61,960 bases of DNA from Thermococcus sp. GTDB lineage: Archaea > Methanobacteriota_B > Thermococci > Thermococcales > Thermococcaceae. The position numbers and the translations under genes are program-made. Positions within the stretch are counted from its first letter, which is position 1. Each line of letters starts with the position of its first letter. Positions 1-8,570 of the stretch are shown here, piece by piece. The stretch spans positions 1 through 61,960 of the forward strand of contig NZ_WANV01000011.1 in NCBI RefSeq assembly GCF_015521605.1. The letters run 5' to 3'. The notes beneath the pieces were generated by a model. It did no database searches and was not told where the DNA came from. It saw only the letters and a program-made list of their open reading frames with translations.

Positions 1-1047
1 CTCATGGACTGGCTCCAGAACCACATATGGCCGAGGGAGGCGAAGCTAACCCGCGAATACACCAAGGTCGGGGCCTACCTCGGCGCGCTGGAGATGATAA
101 AGTCCGGAACCGGGACGTTCCTCGACATGTACTTCTTCATGGACGGCGTTGCCGAGGTTGTTCTTGAGTCTGGCCTTCGCGGTTACCTCTCCTACGGTAT
201 GATAGACCTCGGCGACCCTGAGAAGACCGAGAAGGAAATAAAGGAGGCCCTCCGCACGATGGAGTTCATAGAGGGCCTTAACTCTGACAGGGTTCACTTC
301 GTCTTTGGGCCGCACGCACCTTACACCTGCTCGATAGCCCTGCTCAGGGAGGTAAGGAAGCTGGCGAACGAGCACGGGAAGCTGATAACCATCCACGTGA
401 GCGAGACAATGGTGGAGATAGGCCAGATAAGCGAGCGCTACGGGAAAAGCCCGGTCGTTCTCCTCGATGAAATCGGCTTCTTCGGGAGCGACGTCATAAT
501 AGCCCACGGCGTCTGGCTCGACAGTAGGGACATACAGATCCTCGCGAGGCACGGCATCACGGTGGCCCACAACCCGGCAAGCAATATGAAGCTTGCGAGC
601 GGGGTGATGCCCCTTCAGAGGCTCCTGAATGCCGGAGTTAACGTCGGCCTTGGCACGGACGGGGCGGCGAGCAACAACAACCTCGACATGCTCGACGAGA
701 TGAAGCTGGCCGCTCTGCTCCACAAGGTTCACAACCTCGACCCGACGGTGGCGGATGCCAAGACGGTCTTCAGGATGGCCACAGTAAACGGTGCAAGGGC
801 ACTGGGAATCAAGGCTGGAGTGATAAAGGAGGGCTATCTGGCGGACGTTGCCATAATAGACTTCAACAGGCCCCACCTTCGGCCGGTGAACAACGTGATA
901 AGCCACCTAGTCTACTCTGCCAGCGGAAACGACGTCGAGACAACTATCGTGGACGGAAAAATCCTCATGCTCGACCGCGAGGTTCTCACGCTCGACGAGG
1001 AGAAAATCCTTGCTGATGCTGAAAAAACTATAGAGAAGCTGGCTTAG
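1..1047 (+). CDS. MTA/SAH deaminase-type amidohydrolase (5' end missing)
   Basis: Zinc amidohydrolase of the family that deaminates 5'-methylthioadenosine, S-adenosylhomocysteine or related adenosines in purine salvage. The reading frame is open from the first base, so the true start and the N-terminal metal-binding HxH lie outside the window; 348 residues are visible. Visible metal and catalytic landmarks are GPHAPYTCS (about residue 104), the HVSET histidine (about 134), AHGVW (about 169) and the Asp in GTDGAASNN (about 220), in the usual order. The C-terminal part carries the typical small beta domain (GYLADVAIIDF). The stop overlaps the convergent membrane gene by 4 bp. The family is clear; the exact nucleoside substrate cannot be told from sequence. 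Confidence 0.85.
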   Translation, partial: LMDWLQNHIWPREAKLTREYTKVGAYLGALEMIKSGTGTFLDMYFFMDGVAEVVLESGLRGYLSYGMIDLGDPEKTEKEIKEALRTMEFIEGLNSDRVHFVFGPHAPYTCSIALLREVRKLANEHGKLITIHVSETMVEIGQISERYGKSPVVLLDEIGFFGSDVIIAHGVWLDSRDIQILARHGITVAHNPASNMKLASGVMPLQRLLNAGVNVGLGTDGAASNNNLDMLDEMKLAALLHKVHNLDPTVADAKTVFRMATVNGARALGIKAGVIKEGYLADVAIIDFNRPHLRPVNNVISHLVYSASGNDVETTIVDGKILMLDREVLTLDEEKILADAEKTIEKLA

Positions 1048-1868
1048 AGGCTGGCCAGCAGGTCGGGGTCAACACTTACCTCGTCTCTTTTTCTCCATGT
1101 AAGCCGTCCGGTCAGTCTCACAAACATCTCCGCCCCTGAAACGTTTGCCAAGGTGTTTGCAAGTTCGCTCAGGGCACCGTCTATGAACCCAATGACAAGT
1201 GCTGTGATGGCTCCTCCCCCCATCCACGATATCATCAGGACGATCCCGCCGGCCGCCGCGACGATTCCAACAACTGAGAGCATCAGCAGAAAACCGTAGA
1301 CCATCGTCTCCTTTTTCTCATCCCATGCCGCCCCTATGATGTCCATCCCCGCGCTGAAGTCTTCAGTCCAGATGTAGGCGGGAACCATCATTGCTATGAG
1401 GCCGAGTACAAACAGAACCGCGGGTATCGCTGGTATCGCCGCGACTACGTAGCTTACCGGTTCCGGTAGAATCAGGTAGAGAAAGATCGCCGGGATGAGC
1501 AGGAGAAGTGCTATGAAGCCTGCCAAGAGTCCATAGACTATTGAAATCAGAATGACCTTTAGACCTCCGATGAACGATTCCCTGAGGAGTTTCCCCTCGT
1601 TGATGTCCTCTCCGTTGAATCTGTGTTTGTATGCCATCGTTGGGTAATAGAACGTTGGGATTCGTAGTAGCAGTGCCAGCAGGACTAGTGGAATCGCTAT
1701 TTCCCACGCGACATCGGGCCTGTACGCGATTAGTTCAGCATCGTCACCGATACCTAGAACCGTGAGTACGGCCATCGAGATTCCAGTCAGGACTACTGGA
1801 ACCCGCCAGATTTTATTTTCTTCGGATATGGTTCTGAAGGCTGTTCCAATGGCATTGAATGCGTCCAT
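1044..1868 (-). CDS. Multi-pass membrane protein of unknown function
   Basis: A 274-residue protein with about six hydrophobic segments, the most obvious near residues 28-40, 57-70, 103-135, 141-167 and 190-230. An amphipathic N-terminus resembles proteins that arrange five to six helices around charged loops. The start is well placed: GGGGTGATTCC lies directly upstream of the ATG and a TATA-like TTTAAAAA sits near 1900, giving a very short leader. The C-terminus ends convergently inside the amidohydrolase stop. I do not recognise the family with certainty; it resembles small archaeal membrane proteins annotated only by DUF numbers. No catalytic motif is visible. Confidence 0.75.
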   Translation of the reverse strand: MDAFNAIGTAFRTISEENKIWRVPVVLTGISMAVLTVLGIGDDAELIAYRPDVAWEIAIPLVLLALLLRIPTFYYPTMAYKHRFNGEDINEGKLLRESFIGGLKVILISIVYGLLAGFIALLLLIPAIFLYLILPEPVSYVVAAIPAIPAVLFVLGLIAMMVPAYIWTEDFSAGMDIIGAAWDEKKETMVYGFLLMLSVVGIVAAAGGIVLMISWMGGGAITALVIGFIDGALSELANTLANVSGAEMFVRLTGRLTWRKRDEVSVDPDLLASL

Positions 1869-2005
1869 GGAATCACCCCAATGGGGTTTGTCCGGGCCTT
1901 TTTAAATGTTACTGTTGGAAGTTGTATCTGCAGTAGGGTAAATCATAGTAACGAATCGCGCAAGGGTTAAATCCCTCCTGAGTAATCCCAGAAACGGTGA
2001 GTCCG

Positions 2006-2557
2006 ATGGTCTCCTTCGAGATCGTCCGCGGTGACATAACCCGCTTCCCGGCCGAGGCCATAGTGAACGCGGCCAATAAGTACCTCGAACACGGCGGCGG
2101 TGTCGCCTACGCGATAGCGAAAGCAGCGGCTGGAGATGTGAGGGAGTACATTCGGATAAGCAAGGAGGAAATGCGCGAGCAGCTCGGAAAGGACTACATC
2201 GAGCACGGCGAGGTCGTTGTAACGCCGGCATTAAGGCTTGAGAAGTTTGGGATTAAGCACGTCATACACACCGTTGGACCCTACTGCGGTGGCGTCTGGG
2301 ACGGGGGCAAGAAAGAGAAGCTCAGGAAGGCCATTCTCGGGGCCCTGAGAAAAGCGGAAGAGCTCGGCGTCAAAACGATAGCCTTCCCGGCCATAAGTGC
2401 CGGCATCTACGGCTGCCCGCTTGAGGAAGTCGTGAGGACTTTCAAGGAGGTCGTTGAGGAGTTCGGGAAGAAAGCGAGGAGCGTGGAGAAGGTTTATCTG
2501 GTGCTATACTCCGAGGATGCCTACAGAGCCGCTCTGGGGGCTGTGGGTTCGGCCTGA
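2006..2557 (+). CDS. Macro-domain protein (ADP-ribose-binding / O-acetyl-ADP-ribose deacetylase type)
   Basis: A stand-alone macro domain of 183 residues. The fold's signature is present: GDITRFPAEAIVNAANKYL near the N-terminus supplies the adenine-binding Asp and the Asn-Ala-Ala-Asn loop, GGGVAYAIAKAAG follows, and the phosphate-binding loop AISAGIYGCP is near residue 135. Such proteins bind ADP-ribose and often hydrolyse O-acetyl-ADP-ribose or ADP-ribosyl esters. An in-frame GTG exists at 1997, but GGTGA at 1996-2000 is a Shine-Dalgarno site five bases before the ATG at 2006, so I take the ATG. A TATA-like GGGTTAAATCC lies near 1965, consistent with initiation just before the SD site. The physiological substrate is unknown. 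Confidence 0.88.
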   Translation: MVSFEIVRGDITRFPAEAIVNAANKYLEHGGGVAYAIAKAAAGDVREYIRISKEEMREQLGKDYIEHGEVVVTPALRLEKFGIKHVIHTVGPYCGGVWDGGKKEKLRKAILGALRKAEELGVKTIAFPAISAGIYGCPLEEVVRTFKEVVEEFGKKARSVEKVYLVLYSEDAYRAALGAVGSA

Positions 2558-2600
2558 GGGCCGTTTCCCTTTTGACTTAACACGCACCATCATGGAAAAT

Positions 2601-2632
2601 TATATAACCTCGGGGCGTTAGATATATTGGGA
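2601..2632 (+). promoter_or_regulatory. TATA promoter of small membrane gene, probably leaderless
   Basis: GGAAAATTATATAACC at about 2594-2609 reads as a BRE followed by a strong TATA box. Initiation about 25 bases downstream falls near 2629, which is next to the candidate start codons at 2627 (TTG), 2633 (ATG) and 2639 (ATG). No Shine-Dalgarno site is visible, so the mRNA is probably leaderless or nearly so. Confidence 0.6.
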
Positions 2633-2890
2633 ATGCCAATGTCCTGCGGGGAACTTAAGGAACTCGTGAGAATTCTCTTTCTTTGGTTTACCGTGTTCTT
2701 CGTGTCCGGATTTCTGGTGCTCTACTACGCGATTCGAAAGGTGGCGTGTGCCCAGGGCCTCTGCGGTTCGAGTTTCCTCCATCAAACTCCGCCCATCTAC
2801 AGCGCAGACATGCTCGTGATGGTCTTCTCCGTCTCGGTGCTCTTCTTCGCCCTCCTGTGGTACGTTTCGTCGAGGGAGAAGGGAGAGTAG
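2633..2890 (+). CDS. Small two-helix membrane protein
   Basis: An 85-residue protein with two strongly hydrophobic stretches, about residues 14-36 and 60-80, separated by a hydrophilic, Cys-containing loop (VACAQGLCG). Two cysteines outside the membrane could form a disulfide. The start is uncertain between 2627, 2633 and 2639 because the gene appears leaderless. Only about 45 bases separate it from the next small membrane gene, so the two may be co-transcribed. No family recognised. Confidence 0.55.
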   Translation: MPMSCGELKELVRILFLWFTVFFVSGFLVLYYAIRKVACAQGLCGSSFLHQTPPIYSADMLVMVFSVSVLFFALLWYVSSREKGE

Positions 2891-2934
2891 GGGGTGCTGG
2901 CATCTCCGGGCTTAAAACTCCTCCGACGGCAGAA

Positions 2935-3324
2935 ATGAGAACAAATGAACCTCCCCTATGGCTGCCTTTACTCCTACTGTTCCGGCTGGGCTTTCGCTTC
3001 GTCACGCTCCTCGACCCGGTTCTCGGCATGGTGCTCTTCTACAACGCCCCTCTCATGTTGCATTTCCCCAGAATCGTTGTCCTGTGCTACCCCTTAATCA
3101 TGGGCATCATTGAGGCTTACCTCGTGGTTGCCCTCAGACGAGGGCAGTTCCCCTTCGGTCTAATTCTCACCTATTTTATGGCCGCCATCGTTTTTGAGTT
3201 CCCCTACGCGGCAGTTGAGAGCGGAGAAAGTGGGATTCTCCTCTTGCCCCTGATGGGGTACATCACGGCCCCCGCTGGCCTGCTCCTCGTCCTAACCTCA
3301 CATCGCCCATGGAAAACCCCTTAA
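2935..3324 (+). CDS. Small hydrophobic membrane protein, hypothetical
   Basis: A 129-residue protein predicted to have about four membrane segments (around residues 8-28, 35-55, 72-95 and 100-122). A longer open frame begins upstream, but its first part lies in another frame over the previous small gene and reads like non-coding translation, so the ATG at 2935 is the sensible start. A TATA-like CTTAAAACT lies about 20 bases upstream. It ends 32 bases before the Nnr start codon, so it could be in the same transcript. No recognised family or catalytic motif. Confidence 0.5.
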   Translation: MRTNEPPLWLPLLLLFRLGFRFVTLLDPVLGMVLFYNAPLMLHFPRIVVLCYPLIMGIIEAYLVVALRRGQFPFGLILTYFMAAIVFEFPYAAVESGESGILLLPLMGYITAPAGLLLVLTSHRPWKTP

Positions 3325-3356
3325 CCTTTGAGTTTGAAATTTCTCCGGTGGTGCTC

Positions 3357-4799
3357 ATGAGAATCGAGGACGTCTACATCTGGGACATCAACGCCAAGTG
3401 GCTCGGGATTTCACCTTACCAGCTCATGGAGAACGCCGGGGCCGGCGTCGCTCGAACCATTGAAGAACGCTTCGGCAAAGGGTTGAAGGTAGCGGTCTTC
3501 TCCGGCACCGGCAACAACGGCGGCGACGGCTTCGTCGTTGCTAGGCACCTCAGCTTCGAGAACGACGTTACGCTCTTCCTCGTCGGCGATGAGGCGAAGA
3601 TAAGGAGTGAGGAAGCGAGACACAACTGGGATATACTCAAGGCTCTCGATTTCGTGAAGATCAGGGTTCTCAAGGATTCCGCCTACATAGAGCCCCTTGA
3701 CCTGAGCGCTTACGACGTCATCGTCGATGCCCTCCTCGGAGCCGGAACTAAAGGCGAGCCGCGCGAACCGATACGCTCCGCGATAGAGAAGATAAACGAG
3801 TACGCCGGAAAGGCTAAGATAGTCAGTGTCGACCTGCCGAGCGGCTATCCGTCTGCGGTTCACGTCAGAGCGGATTTTGCCGTAACCTTCCAGTGGGACA
3901 AGGAGGAGTACGGGGGCTTCGAGAGGGTAATAGCCAAGATAGGCTATCCGAAGGAGCTCTACTACCTTGTCGGGCCGGGCGATGCCAAGTTCGCGCTGAG
4001 GAAGAGAGGGGAGCACAAGGGGCAGAACGGGAAGCTGCTCGTAATCGGTGGTAGCGAGGACTACTTCGGGGCGCCATACTTGGCATCGAAGGCCGCTTCC
4101 TATCTGGTGGACCTCGTTTATCTGGCGATGCCCGAGTATTCAGCGAGGAGGATAAGCGACCCCGATTTAATCCTCCGTCCTGTGGGGGAAAGGAACCTCG
4201 CGCCGGAACACGTCCCAGAACTCTTAAGGCTCGCGGAAAAGGTCGATGCCGTCGTCATCGGCCCGGGAATCGGCCCCAGGGAGGAAACAAAGGCTTTTGT
4301 ACGGGAGTTCGTGAAACGCTGTGAGAAGCCGCTTGTCATAGACGCCGACGGTCTAAAGGCGGTGGCCGAGGATTTAAGCGTTCTAAAGGGCAAGACCTTC
4401 GTTTTAACCCCCCACGCCGGCGAATTCAAGCTCCTCTTCGGCGTGAAGTCAGCGGGTTCACTCACTGAGAAGGCCGAACTCGTGATGCAAAAGGCGCAGA
4501 AAATAGGTGGCGTGATACTCCTTAAGGGAGCATACGACATCATCAGCGACGGAAAAACATGGAAGTACAACAGGACGGGGAACAGGGGCATGACGACCGG
4601 TGGGACCGGGGACGTTTTGGCCGGCCTCGTTGGTGCTCTGCTCGCCCTCGGCAACGAACCGTTAAGATCCGCTTCCGTTGGGGCATTCCTGAACGGTTTG
4701 GCAGGGGACATGGTGAAGGAGGAACTCGGGGAGAACTTCACCGCACTGGAGGTGGCCAAAAAAGTCCCTCACGCGGTCAGGTGGGTGGTGGAGTTCTGA
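3357..4799 (+). CDS. nnr: Bifunctional NAD(P)H-hydrate epimerase / ADP-dependent NAD(P)H-hydrate dehydratase
   Basis: Repairs damaged nicotinamide cofactors: the N-terminal half epimerises R-NAD(P)HX and the C-terminal half dehydrates the S form back to NAD(P)H using ADP. The epimerase half (about residues 1-210) shows LMENAG and the nucleotide loop SGTGNNGGDGFVVARHL. The dehydratase half (about 225-480) is a ribokinase-like fold with GGSEDYFGAP, VIGPGIGPREET, the LTPHAGEF motif and the GTGDVLAG catalytic loop. Length of 480 fits the fused enzyme. An upstream in-frame ATG at 3309 overlaps the preceding gene; GGTGGTG just before 3357 and conservation beginning at MRIEDVYIWD favour 3357. The stop abuts the next, convergent gene with no gap. 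Confidence 0.93.
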   Translation: MRIEDVYIWDINAKWLGISPYQLMENAGAGVARTIEERFGKGLKVAVFSGTGNNGGDGFVVARHLSFENDVTLFLVGDEAKIRSEEARHNWDILKALDFVKIRVLKDSAYIEPLDLSAYDVIVDALLGAGTKGEPREPIRSAIEKINEYAGKAKIVSVDLPSGYPSAVHVRADFAVTFQWDKEEYGGFERVIAKIGYPKELYYLVGPGDAKFALRKRGEHKGQNGKLLVIGGSEDYFGAPYLASKAASYLVDLVYLAMPEYSARRISDPDLILRPVGERNLAPEHVPELLRLAEKVDAVVIGPGIGPREETKAFVREFVKRCEKPLVIDADGLKAVAEDLSVLKGKTFVLTPHAGEFKLLFGVKSAGSLTEKAELVMQKAQKIGGVILLKGAYDIISDGKTWKYNRTGNRGMTTGGTGDVLAGLVGALLALGNEPLRSASVGAFLNGLAGDMVKEELGENFTALEVAKKVPHAVRWVVEF

Positions 4800-5975
4800 T
4801 TATTCCACCTTCCAGAGGAGAAGGGTTATCCCAAGCAGGGGGACACTGTAGGCCAGCGAGTACAGTGAATGACTCACCGTAAACAGCACGATCATGGCTG
4901 GGTACATCAATACCAGGTGCTCTTTTTCTCTGGGAGAGTAGGCCACATTTGTTACCAGCAACTTCCCGACGGCAAGAATGAGAAGGGAGATTATCCAGAA
5001 TGTAAATTCTGAAACTCTCATCAAGAGATAATAAGAGATTGGTACCGTGTATGGGGCGATAATCAACGAGATTAGGGTCTTTTTACCTGCATCTGCTCCC
5101 CTACTTGTAATATCTACCAGCTCCATCACCACCCACAGGGTTAATGAGAGCACTACAACAACTACATCGCTGTTGGATCCGTATTTTGTCGCTGTTATCA
5201 TGAGGGACCACAGTAGGGCCGTTGAAATTGGTTTCCAAGTCTTTTGATCTCCTTTGTAAGCAAAAACGTGAATTGCCGCGATTGGGATCAAGAGAATGAG
5301 CGAGGGAATATCTGGAGGCCAATATCCGTACTTTAAATCCCACTGGAGGCCGCTTCCAATTCTTGCTATGCAAACCCCTACAAGTCCTGAAAATGTAATC
5401 AAAACTAGAGGCCCGTGGATAGTATCTCCCTTGGAGAGTATGTTTACTATACCCAAATAGATTGCAAGGAACAGCAGATACAGCAGTACTTCTCTGATGG
5501 GGGCCCATATATCTTCTTTAATAGTTACTTGGGTTGAAATGGGACTGGACACGCCGTCGATCTTCACGGTGATTAAGTATTCCCTGCCCCCAAATTTGTC
5601 TAGGTAGTTCCCTATCACTGGCCTTCCAAAATAGTGATCGGCCATTTCATGATTGAACGTGAGAGTTATGGTTATCGACCCTTCCACGTTGTGGGGATTA
5701 AGATCGAGTGAGGGGGACGGCACGGTTACGGTTCCCGGAGGTGGCCCTTCGGGCCATATCTCTTTGTTATCAAGGTACACCTTCTCGAGTTTAAGGGTGG
5801 CCGTGTCGTTTGGATTGGAGAGTTTTAGGTTTATATCACAAATCACGGCGTTATCTGGTTCAACGGGGTTTGGTATGCAGTGCATATCCATGGTTACCTT
5901 GTCCGCTTTGGTTGGTGGGGCGAGCAAAACGACGAAAGTCATGATGATGAAGATAAAGACGAGCCGTTTGTTCAT
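4800..5975 (-). CDS. Secreted N-terminus, multi-pass membrane protein of unknown function
   Basis: A 391-residue protein with a signal peptide-like N-terminus (MNKRLVFIFIIMTFVVLLA, cleavage possibly after PPTKA), an extracellular beta-rich domain to about residue 155, then eight or so hydrophobic segments to the C-terminus. The extracellular part has two cysteines (near residues 33 and 46) that could pair. Codon use is AT-richer than the flanking genes, and the gene sits alone between nnr and the amylase gene, both hints of later acquisition. Its stop codon is adjacent to that of nnr. I do not recognise the family. Confidence 0.7.
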   Translation of the reverse strand: MNKRLVFIFIIMTFVVLLAPPTKADKVTMDMHCIPNPVEPDNAVICDINLKLSNPNDTATLKLEKVYLDNKEIWPEGPPPGTVTVPSPSLDLNPHNVEGSITITLTFNHEMADHYFGRPVIGNYLDKFGGREYLITVKIDGVSSPISTQVTIKEDIWAPIREVLLYLLFLAIYLGIVNILSKGDTIHGPLVLITFSGLVGVCIARIGSGLQWDLKYGYWPPDIPSLILLIPIAAIHVFAYKGDQKTWKPISTALLWSLMITATKYGSNSDVVVVVLSLTLWVVMELVDITSRGADAGKKTLISLIIAPYTVPISYYLLMRVSEFTFWIISLLILAVGKLLVTNVAYSPREKEHLVLMYPAMIVLFTVSHSLYSLAYSVPLLGITLLLWKVE

Positions 5976-6162
5976 TTCTAATCCCCTGATGAATTTAAAT
6001 CGATGTGAGTATTAATGCTAAGCCTGCCCGTCGTATGTTTTGGGAGCATTTAAATGTTATGGTGATCTAGTGGTTGGGTTATTGGAGTTTGTGATTCTCA
6101 TGCGGGAGAAAAGTGCCAGTTTTGCTGAAGGGATTTGACACGGAAATTTGAAAGAAAAGGCG

Positions 6163-7536
6163 TCACCCGACGCCGCAGTAGCTCCAGACGGAATAGCCGT
6201 AATAGCCGTTGGCCGGGTCGTGCGGGGGTGCCTCAAGATAGACCCAGCCGCTTGAGTCCACCCACTTGTCGACCCATCCGCCGAGGTTGCCGGTGTACTC
6301 GTGGATGCACGAGCCCGCGAATTTCGGAACGTAGATCCATCTGCCAGCCCAGCTGTTCCCGAGGTTGATGTAGGTTATAAGGCCCGGCTTGCTCCCGTAG
6401 CCGTTCCTGACGAAGATGAGCTCATCGTTATCGTAGTAGACTATGTCGGTGCTCCCTCCCGCGAGGTTGTCGTGTATCCATATGAGGTTCTTGAGTTTAT
6501 CCTTGTTGAGCCACTCCTCGTAGTCGCGGTAGAATATCGTCGGCTGACCCTCGTAGGTGAGGATGAAGGCGTAGGCTGGATACTTGTTCCAGATTATGTC
6601 GGTGTCGTGGTTGGCTACAAACGTCACCGCCTTGAAGGGATCGCGTGAAACGACGGTCTGGCCGTACCTGAGCGCATCCACGAGGGCCGGGATGTTGTTG
6701 TTATCGAAGGCCTCGTCCATCTTGTAGTAGAGCAGGAAGTCGAAGACCTTGGCACCGCTGGAGTAGGCCCAGTTGAGGAGGGCGTCGACGTTGGTGTCCC
6801 AGTACTCGCCGACGGCCCAGCCTCCCCACCAGTTCAGCCAGTCCTTGACGACCCAGGGAGCGTAGCCCTTGACGTAGTCGAAGCGCCAGGCGTCAACCCC
6901 TATGCTTCTCAGGTAGGCGGCGTAGCTCTCCTGGCTGGCCCAGAGCCAGTACTGGTCCCAGCTCTTGTCGTGGCAGATATCCGGGTAGCCTCCAAAGGTT
7001 CCGGAATCGCCTGCGTGCAGCTCGTTGGGATGGAAGTCGAGGTAGTTGGCGGTGTACTTGCCCGATGCGACCTTTGAGAAGTCCGTCCAAGTGTAGTCGT
7101 TCACGAAGGGGTTCCACTCCAGGTCGCCGCCGGCGCGGTGGTTGATGACTATGTCCGCTATCACCTTCATGTCGTAGGCGTGGGCAGTGTTTATCATGTT
7201 CACAAGCTCCTGTTTAGAGCCGAAGCGGGTCTCAACGGTTCCTTTCTGATAGTACTCACCGAGGTCGAAGTAATCGTAGGGGTCGTAGCCCATCGAATAG
7301 CCGCCGCTCATGCCCTTGCTCGCGGGGGGAATCCATATCGCCGAGATTCCGGCGCTCGCCCAGTCGGGTATCTTCTGGGCTATGGTGTCCCACCAGATTC
7401 CGCCCCCTGGGACGTCCCAGTAGAAGGCCTGCATTATGACGCCGCCGTTCTCAAGGGTTTCCGCCTTTGCAGGAACTGCCGAGACGCTGAGAACCACCAG
7501 AAGTACGAGAAGTGCAACCAACACTTTCCTGGCCAT
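6163..7536 (-). CDS. amyA: Secreted GH13 alpha-amylase
   Basis: Extracellular thermostable alpha-amylase that hydrolyses internal alpha-1,4 bonds of starch. The 457-residue precursor has a classic signal peptide (residues 1-25, ending VPAKA before ETLENG). Family GH13 regions appear in order: DIVINHRAG (region I), [11 protein letters not shown] with the nucleophile Asp (II), AVGEYWDTN with the acid/base Glu (III) and FVANHDTD (IV). A compact C-terminal domain holds the Cys residues SCIHEY and SYCGVG. An upstream in-frame ATG at 7569 is unlikely because it overlaps the operator; GGTGGTGATT sits four bases before 7536. Sequence is very close to known Thermococcus and Pyrococcus secreted amylases. 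Expression is likely sugar-controlled through the motif at 7564-7580. Confidence 0.96.
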   Translation of the reverse strand: MARKVLVALLVLLVVLSVSAVPAKAETLENGGVIMQAFYWDVPGGGIWWDTIAQKIPDWASAGISAIWIPPASKGMSGGYSMGYDPYDYFDLGEYYQKGTVETRFGSKQELVNMINTAHAYDMKVIADIVINHRAGGDLEWNPFVNDYTWTDFSKVASGKYTANYLDFHPNELHAGDSGTFGGYPDICHDKSWDQYWLWASQESYAAYLRSIGVDAWRFDYVKGYAPWVVKDWLNWWGGWAVGEYWDTNVDALLNWAYSSGAKVFDFLLYYKMDEAFDNNNIPALVDALRYGQTVVSRDPFKAVTFVANHDTDIIWNKYPAYAFILTYEGQPTIFYRDYEEWLNKDKLKNLIWIHDNLAGGSTDIVYYDNDELIFVRNGYGSKPGLITYINLGNSWAGRWIYVPKFAGSCIHEYTGNLGGWVDKWVDSSGWVYLEAPPHDPANGYYGYSVWSYCGVG

Positions 7537-7563
7537 GGCAATCACCACCGGGTGGTCATAATA

Positions 7564-7588
7564 TATCACCGATGGTGAAATATTTAAG
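7564..7588 (-). promoter_or_regulatory. Amylase promoter with Thermococcales glycolytic motif (TGM)
   Basis: On the minus strand the TATA box CTTAAATATT covers 7579-7588. Immediately downstream, 7564-7580 reads TATCAC-CGATG-GTGAAA, matching the TGM consensus TATCAC-N5-GTGATA in 11 of 12 defined bases. Initiation about 25 bases from the TATA centre falls near 7559, so the motif lies between TATA and start site. In Thermococcales the TrmB-like regulator (Tgr/TrmBL1) represses when the motif is downstream of TATA, so repression in the absence of suitable maltooligosaccharides is the expected mode. Confidence 0.8.
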
Positions 7589-7646
7589 CTTTATCGTTAA
7601 TGTACATTGAAGAGCGTAATTGTTCATCATAATCAGAGCCAAAAAC

Positions 7647-7661
7647 GAAACGTCATGTTTC
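7647..7661. repeat. Inverted repeat GAAAC-N5-GTTTC upstream of amylase promoter
   Basis: GAAAC GTCAT GTTTC forms a 5-bp inverted repeat about 60 bp upstream of the amylase TATA box and 20 bp after the stop of the ArsR-like gene. It may be a second operator for amylase or part of a weak hairpin at the end of the upstream operon. The arms are short, so this is a low-certainty call. Confidence 0.35.
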
Positions 7662-7681
7662 ATATTAAGGGAGTAAAAAAG

Positions 7682-8239
7682 TTAGAATCCAACCAATTTT
7701 TTCACTTTCTTGGCCTTTTCACAGAGCTCGCAGCTCTGGAGGAAGACCAGCATGTTGAGGAGGTGGAAGAGCTCTATCTCCGTGAGGTCAACGTCGGCCT
7801 GGGATATCCTCTTGATTATTGGCTGAGAGTTGAGCTCTATCTCGTTTAGAACTTCCTTCGCCAGTTTCTTGAGTGTCTCCCTGTCCTCTATCCTGAATCC
7901 CGCCTTTTCCAAAATCTGCACCAGCTTTTCTGCCTCCACCTGGAGGTAAGCCTGTCTGAACTCTTCGATGCGCTCATCGGGATCCGCTTTTATGAGGAAT
8001 ATCCTGGCTGCCCTTCCGTAGACTCTCTCGTTCCCGTGGATTTCCAGCTCTTCCACTAAGCCGGCGGCTTCGAGCATCTTCACATGCCGGTATATGGTCG
8101 TCCTGTCCTTCCCTATGGCGTCGCTGAGTTCGTTGATAGTCATGGGGCGATCTCTGAGCAGTTGAAGAATTTTAAAGCGTGTCTCCTCGGAGAGAACCTT
8201 GACCTTTTCCGGTTCAGTGATAATCAGAACTTCCCTCAA
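7682..8239 (-). CDS. ArsR-like winged-helix transcriptional regulator (second gene copy of the operon)
   Basis: DNA-binding regulator of 185 residues. The winged helix-turn-helix is at about residues 14-75 (SEETRFKILQLL, MTINELSDAIG, TTIYRHVKMLEAAGLV), followed by a helical C-terminal half with a CELCEK motif near the end that could bind metal or form a disulfide. A far ATG at 8284 would overlap DUF211 by 44 bp; a TTG at 8239 with GGAGG about 10 bases upstream gives a start (REVLIITEPEK) that aligns with the neighbouring paralogue (AKVKVITDPEV), so I chose TTG. It is the last gene of the ArsR / DUF211 / ArsR operon and directly precedes the amylase gene. Ligand unknown. Confidence 0.85.
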   Translation of the reverse strand: MREVLIITEPEKVKVLSEETRFKILQLLRDRPMTINELSDAIGKDRTTIYRHVKMLEAAGLVEELEIHGNERVYGRAARIFLIKADPDERIEEFRQAYLQVEAEKLVQILEKAGFRIEDRETLKKLAKEVLNEIELNSQPIIKRISQADVDLTEIELFHLLNMLVFLQSCELCEKAKKVKKLVGF

Positions 8240-8240
8240 C

Positions 8241-8546
8241 TCAATACTCCTCCAGCTTGTCCTGGGGAGTTTCACCCTCCTCAACTATCTTCTTTCCGGC
8301 CGCGACCATGTCTATGCTGTGAACGACCCCGCCGAACTCCTCGATGGTCCTGACTATCTCGTCGTAGTCGAGGTTGTCCCCGACCATCGTTATCTTGACG
8401 TTCTCCGTTTCCTTGTCTATTTCCACCAGGGTTATGTTGACGCCGTCAACGCCCTCAAGCTCGCTGAGTCCGAGTGCCAGCTCCGTCACCATGGGCTGGT
8501 GCGGCTTAAGCACGTCCAGCACTAGAAGTCGTATCCCCTTCGCCAT
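8241..8546 (-). CDS. DUF211 family protein
   Basis: A 101-residue protein with the ferredoxin-like pattern of DUF211: IRLLVLDVLKPH, then VNITLVEIDKETENVKITM and LDYDEIVRTIEEFGGVVHSIDMV. The family is archaeal, its role is undefined, and structures of relatives suggest ACT-like ligand-binding oligomers. It is sandwiched between two ArsR-like regulators in one operon; its stop TGA overlaps or abuts the TTG start of the downstream regulator (1-base gap), which points to translational coupling. A ligand-sensing partner role for the regulators is an inference from this arrangement only. Confidence 0.88.
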   Translation of the reverse strand: MAKGIRLLVLDVLKPHQPMVTELALGLSELEGVDGVNITLVEIDKETENVKITMVGDNLDYDEIVRTIEEFGGVVHSIDMVAAGKKIVEEGETPQDKLEEY

Positions 8547-8570
8547 ATCCCATCGCTTCTCCTTTCTGCA

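Noticed and set aside
46-906. Long minus-strand open frame inside the amidohydrolase gene
   Set aside because: It is antisense to a clearly conserved enzyme, has no promoter or SD site and low-complexity composition typical of GC-rich shadow frames.
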